Below the pieces are notes generated by a model that made no database searches, was not told the origin of the DNA, and was given only the letters and a program-made list of their open reading frames with translations. From Rotaria socialis (lineage: Eukaryota > Rotifera > Eurotatoria > Philodinida > Philodinidae), in assembly GCA_905331475.1 (NCBI GenBank), contig CAJNYU010002049.1:66979-130978 (forward strand): 64,000 nucleotides of DNA. The letters run 5' to 3'. Each line of letters begins with the position of its first letter. The stretch's first letter is position 1. The position numbers and the translations under genes were made by a program. This document shows positions 24,883 to 35,881 of the stretch, in pieces.

Positions 24883-25630
24883 CTAGTGTATCATAAAGAA
24901 GCAGTTGAGCCGTATGTCGTACCATTTGGATCAGATCACCCTGGCCATGTTTTCCGAAACACTGTTGACACTGCTATTACGAGAGCAGTTCGTTATTCAA
25001 CAACATTATCTCAATTCGAAGAAGAAATACGACAAATGAAACTCATGTTTCTCTATAACGGGTATGTTCCCTGTATTCATTCATGTTTTTCACTCTTTTT
25101 ATGTGACTTATAGGTACTCGCCAAGACATATCCATCGGCGGCTCACTACATTATTTAGTAAATATTTATCCAAGTATTTCATTTTGCCTATGTTCAATAA
25201 CCCTGATGACTTCGATTATTTACGGCATCAGTTATTGACAGTATCAACAGATAAAATATATAATAGAGCAACCAAAAGCTCAACTACCGATCAAACCAGC
25301 GACAAAAATATGCAAAATCAGCTTGTGCAACCTACAGACAACAATGAAATAACAAAAAGAAAAAATCTCATCATTCATAAAAGACATGAGCAAAGACTCA
25401 CCCAAAATCAACATCATATTCATGAATTGTGGATGCGTACTTTTCATGGAACCGACGTCACCAATACTGCTCTAATTGTTGGTACTTGTTTGAATCGCAA
25501 CTTAAAACAAGAATTGATGGTCAAGATGATCAAATATGTTCCGAATGCAAGAAGCGACAAACAGGGCAAAACGCAACCAGAGACTGGTAAACAAACACAT
25601 AACTCTCAAACACAGCTAAACAGCCACTAA
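24883..25630 (+). mobile_element. Penelope-like reverse transcriptase, C-terminal part, with intron
   Basis: The frame is open from the gap edge: VYHKEAVEPYVVPF, SDHPGHVFRNTV, RAVRYSTTLSQFEEE, MFLYNG. A 52-base intron (25062-25113, GTATGT...TTATAG) then splits the codon before YSPRHIHRRL. Translation continues to a stop at 25628-25630. The C-terminal part includes NLIIHKRHEQRL and a NTALIVGTCLNRNLKQEL block typical of the ends of these RTs. It aligns by eye with the thumb region of the second RT fragment at 39436-40204 (VYQKPSYESYYLPF, LLRAVRYCSTFQ). Penelope-like elements are known for keeping introns. The palm with the catalytic aspartates would lie in or before the gap. No stops or shifts are seen within the retained portion. 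Confidence 0.8.
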
Positions 25631-26178
25631 CTTACCTTATACAGAATTTTATGTTGTTATATATAAATAAAGAAAACATCACTCAATTAAAAAGAACATA
25701 TTATATATAACCCTTTATCTGAAAAGCAAACATACTTGCCATTAACACAAATAAAATCATCACCAAATAACCTCCTTCAATAATAGCATCGTGACGAATG
25801 TCCATACGATTGCCCATATACCACTATTATCATAAAATGATCTCATCATTCAAATTTCCAAAAACCATAAGATCATACCATTATAGAAAACTAAAATAAC
25901 AGCTTCCGTATTTCATACAGCTACCGATGAGAACCAAGCAACCACAGGTCACTTTCACCGAAGTCGAAAAAAGAAACATATGCTATACTGAGATCAATCC
26001 CTCTCAACGAAACAGATTCTCAAATACTTTCCCCATGCTAATAAAACACATCCTTTCAAAACAGTATCTACATTTGTCTTGAATTTTCTAGAATTTTCTT
26101 GAACCATTCTTGATAAAAATATAGATTAGGTAACTTATTTGCGATTTTCGAATCATCTGAATAGTTACAAAAGATAAA
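25631..26178. other. 3' untranslated part of the Penelope-like element
   Basis: AT-rich non-coding sequence between the RT stop and the first hammerhead. AATAAAG at about 25666 could serve polyadenylation. I assign it to the element because ribozyme motifs that typify these retroelements follow. Confidence 0.5.
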
Positions 26179-26222
26179 ACTACCTGATGAGACCCTTAAG
26201 CAAGGTCGAAACGCGTCGTAGT
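26179..26222 (+). ncRNA. Hammerhead ribozyme 1
   Basis: The core is complete: CTGATGA (26184-26190); stem II GACC/GGTC (26191-26194 with 26204-26207); GAAA (26208-26211); a very short stem III (AC-GC-GT); and the cleavage triplet GTC ending at 26217. Stem I is ACTAC (26179-26183) with GTAGT (26218-26222). Such minimal hammerheads are established features of Penelope-like retroelements, where they process the RNA. Confidence 0.85.
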
Positions 26223-26340
26223 ATGCTATAAAACACACCCCACGCTCACACCCAAAAATCTAATTGTTGTATTGAAAAGTAATTCGAATGTTATCCATGA
26301 GAAAAATTTAAGAATTACTATCTAAGTAAATACAATATTG

Positions 26341-26402
26341 AGAATACCACCTGATGAAGTCTAGCCAAGACAGAAACAACTGTTGTCGTGGTACGGCATT
26401 CT
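26341..26402 (+). ncRNA. Hammerhead ribozyme 2
   Basis: CTGATGA (26351-26357), stem II GTCT/AGAC (26359-26362 with 26368-26371), GAAA (26373-26376), stem III ACAA/TTGT with loop CTG, and cleavage triplet GTC ending at 26387. Stem I is TACCAC (26345-26350) with GTGGTA (26388-26393). An outer helix AGAAT/ATTCT is separated by a bulge, as in type I hammerheads with an internal loop. An A-A mismatch sits next to the core in stem II, where G-C is normal, so activity may be reduced. Confidence 0.8.
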
Positions 26403-27509
26403 AAATTCTAAGCACACACCCGCTTATGCGTCCCCTCCTTTGAATTTTTTCGAATCGTCCATACTTTCGAGACCCATATGTCGAGAACAACATATCCGTT
26501 TGAGCTGAAATTTTGGGATTCTTCCTAACTTTGTGGCATTTACCTACAGTAAAAATATCAGCCGAATCGGTGAAATTCATTGAGCAAAGTTCTGTGGCGA
26601 TTGCTCGTGGCTTACGTGCAATACCTCCTAGAGATCATCAGTCCAAGCAAAATGATCTTTCAACAAACATTGAATTCGGGCACTCTGGTGACTAAATAAA
26701 AATAATTCTTATTAGGCATCTCACAACTGCAAATATCAAGCTCTCCTCTGATTGCTCTGAAAATCATTATTGATCCCTGATATTCTACCACAACTGAAGT
26801 TCTCCTGATGTATCAAAAAAATAGCCTACTACCATTCTATTAAAGGTTTTGGTAGCTTAGTAGATCTATGATGTTGATTGAAATTCGCCTACTACTTATT
26901 ACAACTTGCCCGGTAGGAGCAACGACTTGTTGAACTATTTAGGTGCCTTTAGCATAGTTTTCAATCCGAAGTTGTATTACTGAAGTCATTTAGACTCGTC
27001 TCAAATAGATTCACTTGATGTAGAATGCCTTTTTTTATAGAAATATATCTAAGTTCATTGAACACTCACCTTTATTTCTATGAAAATCTGACAGGTGTCA
27101 TCCTGATTTTGCCATATTGTTATTAATCATAGTTTCTTTCTTAGTATTATGAAGCGATGTTTTCTACTAGTGACTCGCTGCACTGATATAATCACAGGTG
27201 TAACGGGCTTCTAATAGTTGGCAGCGAAACTTAACAACTACTAAAAATATTGAAAATTTCAAAATATTGCAAAGATTGTTTAATCGACAAAAAGTCAATG
27301 AACAACATTCACTACTATATAGAATTGTTGATACTTCTTTTTAAATAATCGAAAGTTCATATCTTGTTTCTTTTTTCATCGTGTAATACTCACTTGATAT
27401 TTTCATTTGATAGTCTTATCTTCTTTTTGCGTGTATATACGCATTTTTTTATAGTTTCTTGTTCTTCATTTAACCCGTTTTTGCATAGGTAGAAGGGTAA
27501 GACTATTCA
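26403..27509. other. Spacer after the ribozymes
   Basis: The first 300 bases probably still belong to the retroelement: C-rich cacacccgc, then sequence ending near aaataaaaataattc at 26695. The rest up to the peptidase gene shows no coding signal. Confidence 0.4.
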
Positions 27510-29975
27510 ATGGGTGGAGAAAAATACCTAATACAATCAAAAACCAAACGAGTTTGTGCTTCTTTGTACTAATTTTCCTATTAACTCAGATTCCGAACCT
27601 TTTATTTTGTAGTACGCGTGTCCACTGTTTATGTTCCTGTTAGGTGCAGTGATTGTATTCGTTCCATGTATCATCGTCATTGTACAAAATAAGAAAACTT
27701 GTCCCAGTCCGAGTCCATCACCTGTGCCGCCAGTATGGAATGCAAGTGACTATCAATCCAATAGCGAGTATTATGCAAATGTGCCTATTCACGATTTCAA
27801 ACAAGAGGATAATCTTCGACTCGATCGCCTGGCATCACCAAAATTTCATCCAGTTGATGGTTCTAGTGTTATCTATCTTAGAACACAATATCATATGCCC
27901 GATCTAAACGGATCAACTACAACGTTACATTGGTTAAATTTGAAAAAGATCGATGAAAAAACGTTTGTACAACTAACAAGACCAATCTGGGGAATTCGTG
28001 ATCAGCAAGTAAGAATACAAACGAAATAGTTCGAATGTTTGAAGTCATATTTTTTTCTTAGTTCTATTGGGTAAATGATCGAACGATTCTCTTTCTGTCT
28101 AATCGAGCAACCTCAGGTCTTACACAAATTTTTCAATTGAATTTACCCGCCGATATGACAAAGGTGACGAGCTTCATCGAACCTATTCAAATTACTGATT
28201 ATCCGTTGAACATCGATAATTTACTTGTCAATCGAGCAGGATCGCGTCTTGCATTCAGCTGTCAAGTCTTTGCCAATCTATCAATTGAAGAGACAGTTGC
28301 ACGACAAAAGATGGAAGAAACAAGTGGGCAACTGATGTATCAGTTTGACAAGCTCTTTATTCGACATTGGGACGAATATATGACTGGTCCACGTCATCAT
28401 CCTTTCGTTGTTTCAATCGAACACGATTCAAAAGGAACATTCAAATTCACTTCCACACCTGTCGATGTTCTCTTAGGTATAGACAGTGATTCACCTACTC
28501 GCCCTTTTGGTGATGCTCAATCTCAGTGGTCATTCAGTGCTAGTGGAAACTCGTTTGCTTTCACTCGACAACATGATGAATCAAGTGAAGTAGCCTGGAC
28601 AACAAATTTGGACATATACACAGTTGATCTAAGTGCAACTAAATTATCAGTCGAGTGCATTACGTGTAGTAATTTAGCAGCAGATACGGATCCAAAATAT
28701 TCGCCTATTGAAGATCATGTGTTAGTATATAGGTCTCAGGCAGTGCCAGGCTATGAATCAGATCAATTCAAAGTGAAATTGCATAATGGTAAGTCTTATG
28801 GACACTAAAAGAATCGTCTCAAACTCATTTCTTTAGGCGTACAGACAATAACATTACTTGATAGTTGGGATCGAAGCATTGATACAACAATATGGTCCAA
28901 TGATGGTGAATCGCTTTTTCTTGTGCTTGGCGAGCGTGCCAACCATAATATTTATCGTTTGTATGATGTTCATAGTTCTAATTCGACAGACATTCGTCCT
29001 GTAGCTATTGCTATGGGTTCGTGGCATGATATCAATGTTCATCCAACTGATAACCAAACCTTGCTTCTAACACATGACAATTTTGTTCAGCCTGCAAATA
29101 TTATTATGATTGACAGCTCAGAAATTGTGACCAATACGACGTCTCTTACATCACACAATGAAATATTACTTTCTAAGACACGACTCTCTTATATTTACGA
29201 ATCGTTCTCATTCGAAGGTGCACGAGATGAGATTGTTGAAGGATGGCATTTAGCTCCAGTGAGCGGCACAACTGAAAAAGCGCCGCTAGCATTTCTCATT
29301 CACGGTGGCCCACAAAATAGTTGGTACAATAATTGGGGTCGTGGATGGAGTTTTCAGGCGTATGCTGCACAAGGCTATGCTGTCATAGCAATTAATTTTC
29401 ATGGTTCTGATTCATACGGTCAGAATTTTACTGACAGCATCACTGGAGAATATGGTACATTACCATACGAAGATTTGAAGCTAGGGCTTACGGCTGCTCT
29501 CAACAACTATACGTATATCGACGAAAATCGAGTCGTAGCACTGGGTGCCAGTTATGGTGGTTATATGATCAATTGGATTGCTGGACATCCGGAAATGAGT
29601 CAACGCTTTCGAGCATTGGTTTGTCATGACGGTTTGTTTGATATGCGGGGTATGGCGTATTCTACCGAAGAGTTATGGTTCTCCGAACACGATGCTGGTG
29701 GTTTTACTCCTTACGATAATCCAGAAGCCTTCGAAATGTTCAATCCAGTCAATCATGTTGTTAATTGGACACAGCCAATGTTAATTATTCATGGTGGTCG
29801 AGATTATCGGGTTCCCGATGCCCAGGGAATCAGTGCATTTACAGCTCTACAACGTCGAAATATTACAAGTCGACTGCTTTTCTTTCCCAAGGAAAACCAT
29901 TGGGTTTTGAATCTAATGAATTTACTAGCTTGGTACCGTGAAGTATTTGATTGGATGCGCCGATGGACACAATAA
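27510..29975 (+). CDS. Membrane-anchored S9 serine peptidase (dipeptidyl-peptidase 5-like)
   Basis: Four exons (27510-27551, 27613-28008, 28062-28788, 28837-29975) join in frame to give 767 residues. The N-terminus is short and cytosolic (MGGEKYLIQSKTKR), followed by one hydrophobic anchor (MFLLGAVIVFVPCIIVIV) and a Pro/Ser linker, as in a type II membrane protein. A beta-propeller-like middle leads to an alpha/beta hydrolase domain. It shows FLIHGGPQNSWYNNW, the nucleophile elbow GASYGGYM, an acid in IIHGGRDYRVPDA and a His in ENHWVL, which together form the Ser-Asp-His triad. The QGYAVIAINFHGSDSYGQ stretch and overall order fit family S9C, the DPP5/acylaminoacyl-peptidase group, which trims dipeptides or acyl-amino acids from peptides. 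Exon 1 is inferred from splice sites and frame. Confidence 0.85.
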
Positions 29976-30768
29976 ACAAGCATTTTTTTCTGCTTGATTA
30001 ATGACTAATGTCTTAATTTTCAATTAAGCATACCGCTTTATTTACATTCGAAGGAAAAAAAACTAGCACACATGACTCGCCATCATAATAGTAGCTTTTT
30101 TGTTTTGGTAAGAAAATTGATATATTTGACATAATTTTATTCTCTTCTTTTATTTTAAATTAATTTAATTCAATTTAGTTTGAATTAATATTGAAAACAT
30201 TTTTTATTTATTTAATTTAAAAACTAGTAATTGTGACGTTTCGTATCTCGATAAGATACTTCAAGGTGTGGGTGTGGGTGCCACTGATAAAAGAAGACGA
30301 ACACGTACATCCACACACACATGCCCACCCCCACACCCTATATGGTTTACTTCCAACAAGGATACACATTTTTTTCGCCCTACTAACAGAGCTGCATCTT
30401 TACCTGAAATAGGCGAAGTACGTAATCATTTAATTGCTGTCCAATCAGTATTTATTGCTGAACAAACTCGAAATGTGAAAGAATCATGACTTATACGCGT
30501 TCATAGTTGCAAACATATTATTATGAACCCATACGCAATTTGGTTTATCGATTCAGTCCACAAGGGCAACGCGAAGAAGCGATGCGACGAGCTATTATAT
30601 CAGGTGCATGTGTGATTTCGTAAACAAAAGAACCTTTTTGTACGATTATTTGCTATTCTTTGAAAAAAAAAATCTTGAAATAAAAACAAGAATTACTTTT
30701 TTTTTATCAATTGAAACATCGCTGATTACAAATAGACTCTATGTTTTTTGAAGAATTGCATATTCAGA
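29976..30768. other. Spacer with a telomere-like foldback and coding-like scraps
   Basis: A foldback lies at 30265-30340. After it, two short stretches look coding but broken: RAASLPEIGEVRNHLIAVQS (about 30389-30448) and, in another frame, YRFSPQGQREEAMRRAIISG (about 30547-30605). I do not recognise the protein. They may be remnants of one gene. Confidence 0.3.
30265..30340. repeat. Telomere-like foldback
   Basis: ggtgtgggtgtgggtg at 30265-30280 is followed by ccacacacacatgcccaccc and ccacaccc at 30311-30338. The order is again G-rich arm then C-rich arm. Confidence 0.75.
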
Positions 30769-31740
30769 CTAGTAGCCAATCTTATCGCAAAAGTCACAAT
30801 CATCTTTGAAATAGTTATCCATAGTTTCAATAGGATCCTGAAAGCATAAATATTTCATAACATCATTGTGAAATCTCGGCCATATCAGTGGAACTTGTAT
30901 TGGCTGATTCAGATCTTGACTTTTAGCGTAATTTGTCCAATAGTTAGCGAAATTTGATGATAATCGTCGACCAGCAGCAGTCAAATTTGCCCGAAGTGCT
31001 TCAAATAGAAAATATAGTTCGTCGCCATGACATACGTGCCCTTGAAATACTGATGAATTACTCGCACCATTAGTTATAGGTGGATAAGTGAATACATGCG
31101 TGTAAGCAATCGGTGCCTTACGAGCAAATAGTCGTGATGAACAAGTAAATGTCCATTGAGTAAAGAGACGAGCCAACAATGGGCGCTGATCGTTAACTTC
31201 ATCAGGTGGAAAATGTTCTACAACCTTAAAAAAGTTGTTACCGAACAATCCGAAGAGAATCTCTGCATATTCGAAAACTGATACTGGCCTACGAAATAGC
31301 CCATACAAAAATGGCAAAGATTTATCAGTAACTGTTCCAATGATGAGAATTTTAAGAGGAAAAGATGTATTCGCTATCATTTTGGCAAGTTGGTCTTGTA
31401 CAATGATGTTTTCATGTCGGTTACCACCAATTGTGCAACGATAATATCTTGATAGGACACCTTACGGAAACATGCAATATCACTTACAACACATTTGAGC
31501 TGTTCAGCAAGAAGAACAGTACATGTAATGTATTCCGCATAGGTTCTACGTAGTAGTAATGGAATGAAAATTAATAAATTTCTCTATCGTAATTATTAAA
31601 TTAGTTCTCCTACCGAAAAGGAAATGACATAGGAGAACTCTGGATGATAGCAGCTTGAAAGAATGATCGCATGCCGCTAGTACCATAATGTAATAATTTT
31701 GATTGTGCACCTGCACTTTCACCAAACAAAGTGATCTATG
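30765..31740 (-). pseudogene. Type B carboxylesterase, 5'-truncated and frameshifted
   Basis: Readable order on the minus strand: ITLFGESAGAQSKLL, the GESAG nucleophile elbow (31735-31690); an intron at about 31616-31549; TYAEYITCTVLLAEQL; then a frame change near 31445 into GGNRHENIIVQDQLAKM and PLKILIIGTVTDK; then the C-terminal half with GHVCHGDELYFLFEA, containing the catalytic His, and a stop at 30769-30771. Carboxylesterases hydrolyse carboxylic esters and include cholinesterases. The N-terminal 180 or so residues are missing. Upstream, where they should be, lies a cluster of telomere-like tracts at 31798-31973. With the frame change near 31445, it is most likely a pseudogene. One long open part (31380-30769) remains. 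Confidence 0.75.
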
Positions 31741-31797
31741 TATTAGAGAAAAAGAAATAGTATGATCAAATATAGAATTATTTGAATGAACCTGGTT

Positions 31798-31973
31798 TGG
31801 GGTGTGGGTGTAATTTTATGAAACACAACCTGAAAGGAGTGTTGAAGTGCTTAGGGTAGAAATTTTGCACCCACCCCCAGTGGGCGTGGGTGTTTGTATC
31901 AATGAAGCCCTGAACAAAACCCTCCCACGCAGATCCAGACCCAAACGCATCAGCCACCCACACCCACACCCCA
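31798..31973. repeat. Cluster of telomere-like tracts
   Basis: Three tracts: ggtgtgggtgt (31798-31812), a compound gcacccacccccagtgggcgtgggtg (31868-31893), and cacccacacccacacccc (31956-31973). The last joins directly onto a copy of the ccacgaggaggcgg repeat. The set lies where the 5' half of the carboxylesterase should be. Confidence 0.75.
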
Positions 31974-33065
31974 CGAGGAGGCGGCCTAGCTTGGTTTCCC
32001 AAAAACAAAGAGAAAAGAAAGAAAAGCTCTGTATTTTCTAGTTCATAATTTCTTTTATTTCAAGAAAAACACACACACGCACAGAAAAAAGCTATTTACA
32101 AAACAATTTGCACGGCCACAGTCGAAGCCAACCAACTAATAGTACACCTCAAACGGATTGATGAAGTTGTCCGGCTTCGCTTTCCCGTACTTGGCCCAAT
32201 TAGCCTTCTCCACGGCGAGGAAGAGCTCGTGTATCACCCAGTCACTTTCCGCATCCTCGTATCTCTGGTCATCACTATGGAAGTCGTTGAGGCCGTCTAA
32301 TTAAAGTAAAAAGACAAGGAAAATCAAATGCTTAAGTGATCAATTAAATATTAATCAAGTCTTACCTATCGACGATGAGGATGAGACCATTGTCGCCGTG
32401 ACGTTTTTCCTTTGTATCCACATCCACTTCGATGTGTGTAACGGCTTCAGATTTTGCCACCGGTGATGGTACTGGTTTTTCGAGCAACCAGGGCAACTTG
32501 ACCTCCATGAGTCGACGTGAAAACGGCCCCGTAAACTAGGATTACAAAAAGGAATATGTTAATGAATCGAAACATGTTTTTCAATTTATTAATGCACTTA
32601 ATTGTGGGAGGCCATTCCATTTCTTCTCCACAACATTGCTCGTTAGGCGTGATGTCGCCAAAATAAGTATATTTATTTATCTAGAATATAAAAATGAAAC
32701 CAATAGGTTTCAGTTTACTCGATTAAATTCTGACTTCTAAAAACTGATCGAACGATCAGAAATATTTGCCTTCGTTACATGCAAATATATCATGTAAGAT
32801 ACTATTTTTTTCTATCTCCAGGTCCTTTTGGGTTATCCAGGAAACACTACGTGGAGGCGGACCTTCTTTGTTTCCCACTCAATGACAAGCACAACATACT
32901 TATCTTGTTGCATCAATTTCTGTGACGAGATGAAGGACACGAGTATCTCCCACGGGAGCATCATACCATTCTAGCAATTACTATTAATTCTGTAGGGACC
33001 CGTTAGCGTCATCCAGGAAACACCACGAGGAGGTGGACGTGACTTATTTCCCGAAAAGACAAAAG
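31970..33065 (-). repeat. Intron-associated repeat, three copies (31970-32020, 32838-32885, 33013-33060)
   Basis: Each copy carries a core like ccacgaggaggcggac, followed by tt-tttccc and an A-rich acaaaga tail on the plus strand. Two copies are preceded by atccaggaaacac and lie in presumed introns, between exon-like segments of the minus-strand gene. The third, at 31970, has telomere-like repeats in place of that part. Confidence 0.6.
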
Positions 33066-33233
33066 AAAAAAAAACATACATACCTTGTTACCCATGGCAT
33101 GCATTTGTTCAAGCAATGACTTCGTAGACGGCATGACGTTGTGTTCAGAAGTTTTATTACAAAACAAAACATTTTCATAAAAAAATAACACGAGGTTTAT
33201 AGCGGATAAGAACTCCACTTCACAGTATGACAC
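32136..33233 (-). pseudogene. Unidentified multi-exon gene, relatively GC-rich, probably decayed
   Basis: Exon-like segments on the minus strand, from the 5' side: SEHNVMPSTKSLLEQMHAMG (about 33150-33089); a segment near 32975-32905 (DAPVGDTRVLHLVTEID in one frame); YFGDITPNEQCCGEEMEWPP (32670-32610); MEVKLPWLLEKPVPSPV to NGLILIVDR (32530-32370); and AESDWVIHELFLAVEKANW to INPFEVYY, stop at 32136 (32296-32136). The third, fourth and fifth look genuinely coding and are clearly richer in G and C than the surroundings. Canonical splicing of the last intron puts the final exon out of frame and creates an early stop, so the locus is either broken or I have mis-joined it. I recognise no domain. Repeats in its introns are described separately. 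Confidence 0.4.
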
Positions 33234-33559
33234 ACAACAGTTACAACAACAACAAATTATTTTATTGTGTTACACAGAGTACTGATGTTTTTCAGTGCCT
33301 CTGAAAATCCGGCGATGACGGTACTACACGTTTGTTGATAATGTGAAGGTTCTTACTTTCCTTCCGTTGTATATATATCCAAATAAGTAAACCCAAAAGT
33401 GTCTTCCTACTACATAACTAACTAGTTATATATAGCGACAAAGAGAACAAAGAGAAAGAAGATATATCACGAATATAAAGATAGTACAAACACCTGGATA
33501 TCTCTCGAACAAAAGAGGGAGAGAGAAAAGAGAAAGAAAGATATATCATGAACTTTAAC

Positions 33560-34018
33560 AGAGTACGAATCAAACAACAGGTGAGATGTAGGAAGATAAT
33601 AAGAGATACTGTAGATGGGGCTACTCTACGACCTAACCGGAGAGCAGGTCGTAACAGATAAACGCTCAACATTATGGACTGTGTTTCCACCTTCACTTGT
33701 AAATTTTGTGCCACGAAATCTGTATCGCCGAGACTGAGGAACAACGTTTTTATTGAGCCGTTATGACTCTCCTCTGTGGCACGTAGATGCTGAATATCCT
33801 ACCGCATTTCAGCGAGCTCCAATACCACACGTTCAAGCTGTTATCGTTGCCGTCGTCTCTTCAGATTATTGTTCTTTTTTACCATAACACATTGAAGAAA
33901 AATACACAATATTCAGTTTTAGGATAGATCTATGCAATCAAAATGAGTCGCATTTACCTTGATCCGTTTCCATATGCTCGTATATGACCTCCTTTTTGAT
34001 GATGACAGGTCCAGACAT
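33560..34018 (-). pseudogene. Possible bZIP-like remnant
   Basis: An ATG at 34018 gives MSGPVIIKKEVIYEHMETDQ, followed by a possible donor (GGTAAAT). Further on, at about 33885-33790, a frame reads VKKNNNLKRRRQR then QLERVVLELAEMR and DIQHLRATEE. This looks like a basic region and leucine-heptad segment of a bZIP factor, but two in-frame stops interrupt it. The frame then continues to about 33560 (TLFLSLGDTDFVAQNLQVKV). It could be the 5' part of the same decayed locus as 32136-33233. The resemblance is short and by eye. Confidence 0.3.
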
Positions 34019-35881
34019 AATATTTATAGATGAAATATTTTAATCTAAAAGAAAAAACAGCAATCGATTAGATCGTTCCTATAGGTTACAATCAATATAT
34101 TGTATAAATAAGCAAGATAAGTTTCCTTTTTTTTCCTTTCCATCCCAATGCACCTTACAGACTCAAAACAAGGGATGAATTTTGAACAAGATGATGAAAT
34201 TAGCAAAAGAGTCCAACAAGCGAGCACCATCATAGTATGTTCATTTTCAAAAGTAAAAAGTATTGATATTCACTTACAAAAACAGTGCCACAGATTAGCG
34301 TCGCTAATAATGTAGATTTTATTATTCATTGGAATATTCATCCGGCTCTGTTCGTATACTATTTTAAAACGAAAACTTTAATTTGAAATTTGCAGGGCGC
34401 GACCATCTCGTCCTGCCCACCTTGCCCTGTCCTGCAAAATAGCAGGAGAGGCATTTTTTAAATTTTCGCCCTGCCCTATGGACATCTCTGTTTCACATGC
34501 TTCACATCGATACTACTTTCCTGATGTTGTCCTGATATTGCATAGTTTCTCTCCATAAGACCATATATACATCATTATGACGTGTTATGGTTTTTATCCT
34601 CAACGTTTCTTTAAGTTTCATATAAAAATATTTATGAAATGTTTTCTGTAAAAAGAAAGATGATACTCAAATTATATTTATTTCAATCAGCTTTTTTTTC
34701 TTGTAGTCAGTATACGTTTCGATTATTTTGAACTGACTGAGTTTTCAAGGCAGTTACTTTATCATTAACGATTGTCGCAAGTACTTCAACAGTACCAATA
34801 TCATACAATTCTCAAGTGCATGGTTGTACCTAACCGTGTACTTCCTTATTCTAATGCTTTAGTTGATTAACTCAAAATTTCTTGGAAATTCTTTTATTCG
34901 TTTATCCAATGAATCTCTTTTTCCTTCTATCAATGGTGTTCGGCAGCAGCACCTCGTCTTCTATTGATAACATTAGCATTTGTCAATTAATTTCGTTTTT
35001 GCTCATTCGCTTATACATAATTTGAATAAACTTCCTGGAGGGTGGGTGAGTGAGTCAGTTTGCAGTGAACATTCATACCTACACACCGGGTATGAGTGTG
35101 GCTGAAAAGTAATTAGGCACACCCGTCCCAAATTGGCAGGTGAAAGTTATTTTCAAGCGATGCACTCATTGCACATCTTGGTTAAAAGAAACTGATGAGT
35201 GAAATTGAAAAATCAAATTGCTTCAATAAAAATCTAGAATAAAACAATCTTGACCAATAAACGAAAATAAACGAAAATTTTGAAATTAAACGTATAGGAA
35301 ACAAAATGGCAGTATATGAAGAATGGTGGGATTCTCACTTCTCGCATGCAACTACCTCGCAATTATTGTATCTTATGATGTTTGGTGTTTATGAGTTTAA
35401 CAGAAACGGCGTTGCTGCACGTCGTCTATTGAGCAATGACAATATCTCGTGCATCAATATTATGTGGCCTTGTGAAATTCACAACAATGAACCAATCCAA
35501 CTGTTTGTGCCCCACCCAACCCTCTTACTACACTAGGACTTTCGGGCTGAATTACTTATGAGTTCTAATTGATTCCAATACAACTTATAACATTAAATAG
35601 ACTAGTCATCACTGGCCACACTCGAATCCTCGATTTAACAAGTTGTTATAGAATTCTAATAATTTGTATGTTCTTGTACGACGTACTTCACACGTTCATC
35701 TGTTCTGTTAAACCATAAGTGGTTCCCTATTTTTACAAATCATGCATCTATATATAACTCTCTATAGGGGTTTCTCCAAGGTAAGTGCAATGAAAATGTC
35801 AACATGCATGCATGTACTATAATAAACTAATTGATTTTTTAGGCATAACTTTATGTAATACATATCTTCATTTATTCATTA
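34019..35881. other. Spacer
   Basis: A C/G-rich patch at 34395-34485 has repeated cctgccc words. A telomere-like group lies at 35040-35129 (ggtgggtgagtgag, then ctacacaccgggtatgagtgtg, then cacacccgtccc). The 76-codon frame at 35306-35536 has no recognisable feature and I do not call it a gene. Confidence 0.45.

Noticed and set aside
23627..24925. Minus-strand frames opposite the HEAT repeats
   Set aside because: They are shadows of the repetitive coding strand, with the same 105-bp period.
26513..26695. 60-codon frame after the ribozymes
   Set aside because: It is probably part of the retroelement's non-coding end; no similarity is recognised.
35192..35215. ctgatgagtgaaattgaaa as a possible hammerhead
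   Set aside because: Core words are present by chance, but there is no stem II and no stem I partner or GTC site.
35306..35536. 76-codon frame before the NWD1-type gene
   Set aside because: It does not splice onto the next exon, and composition and context give no support.
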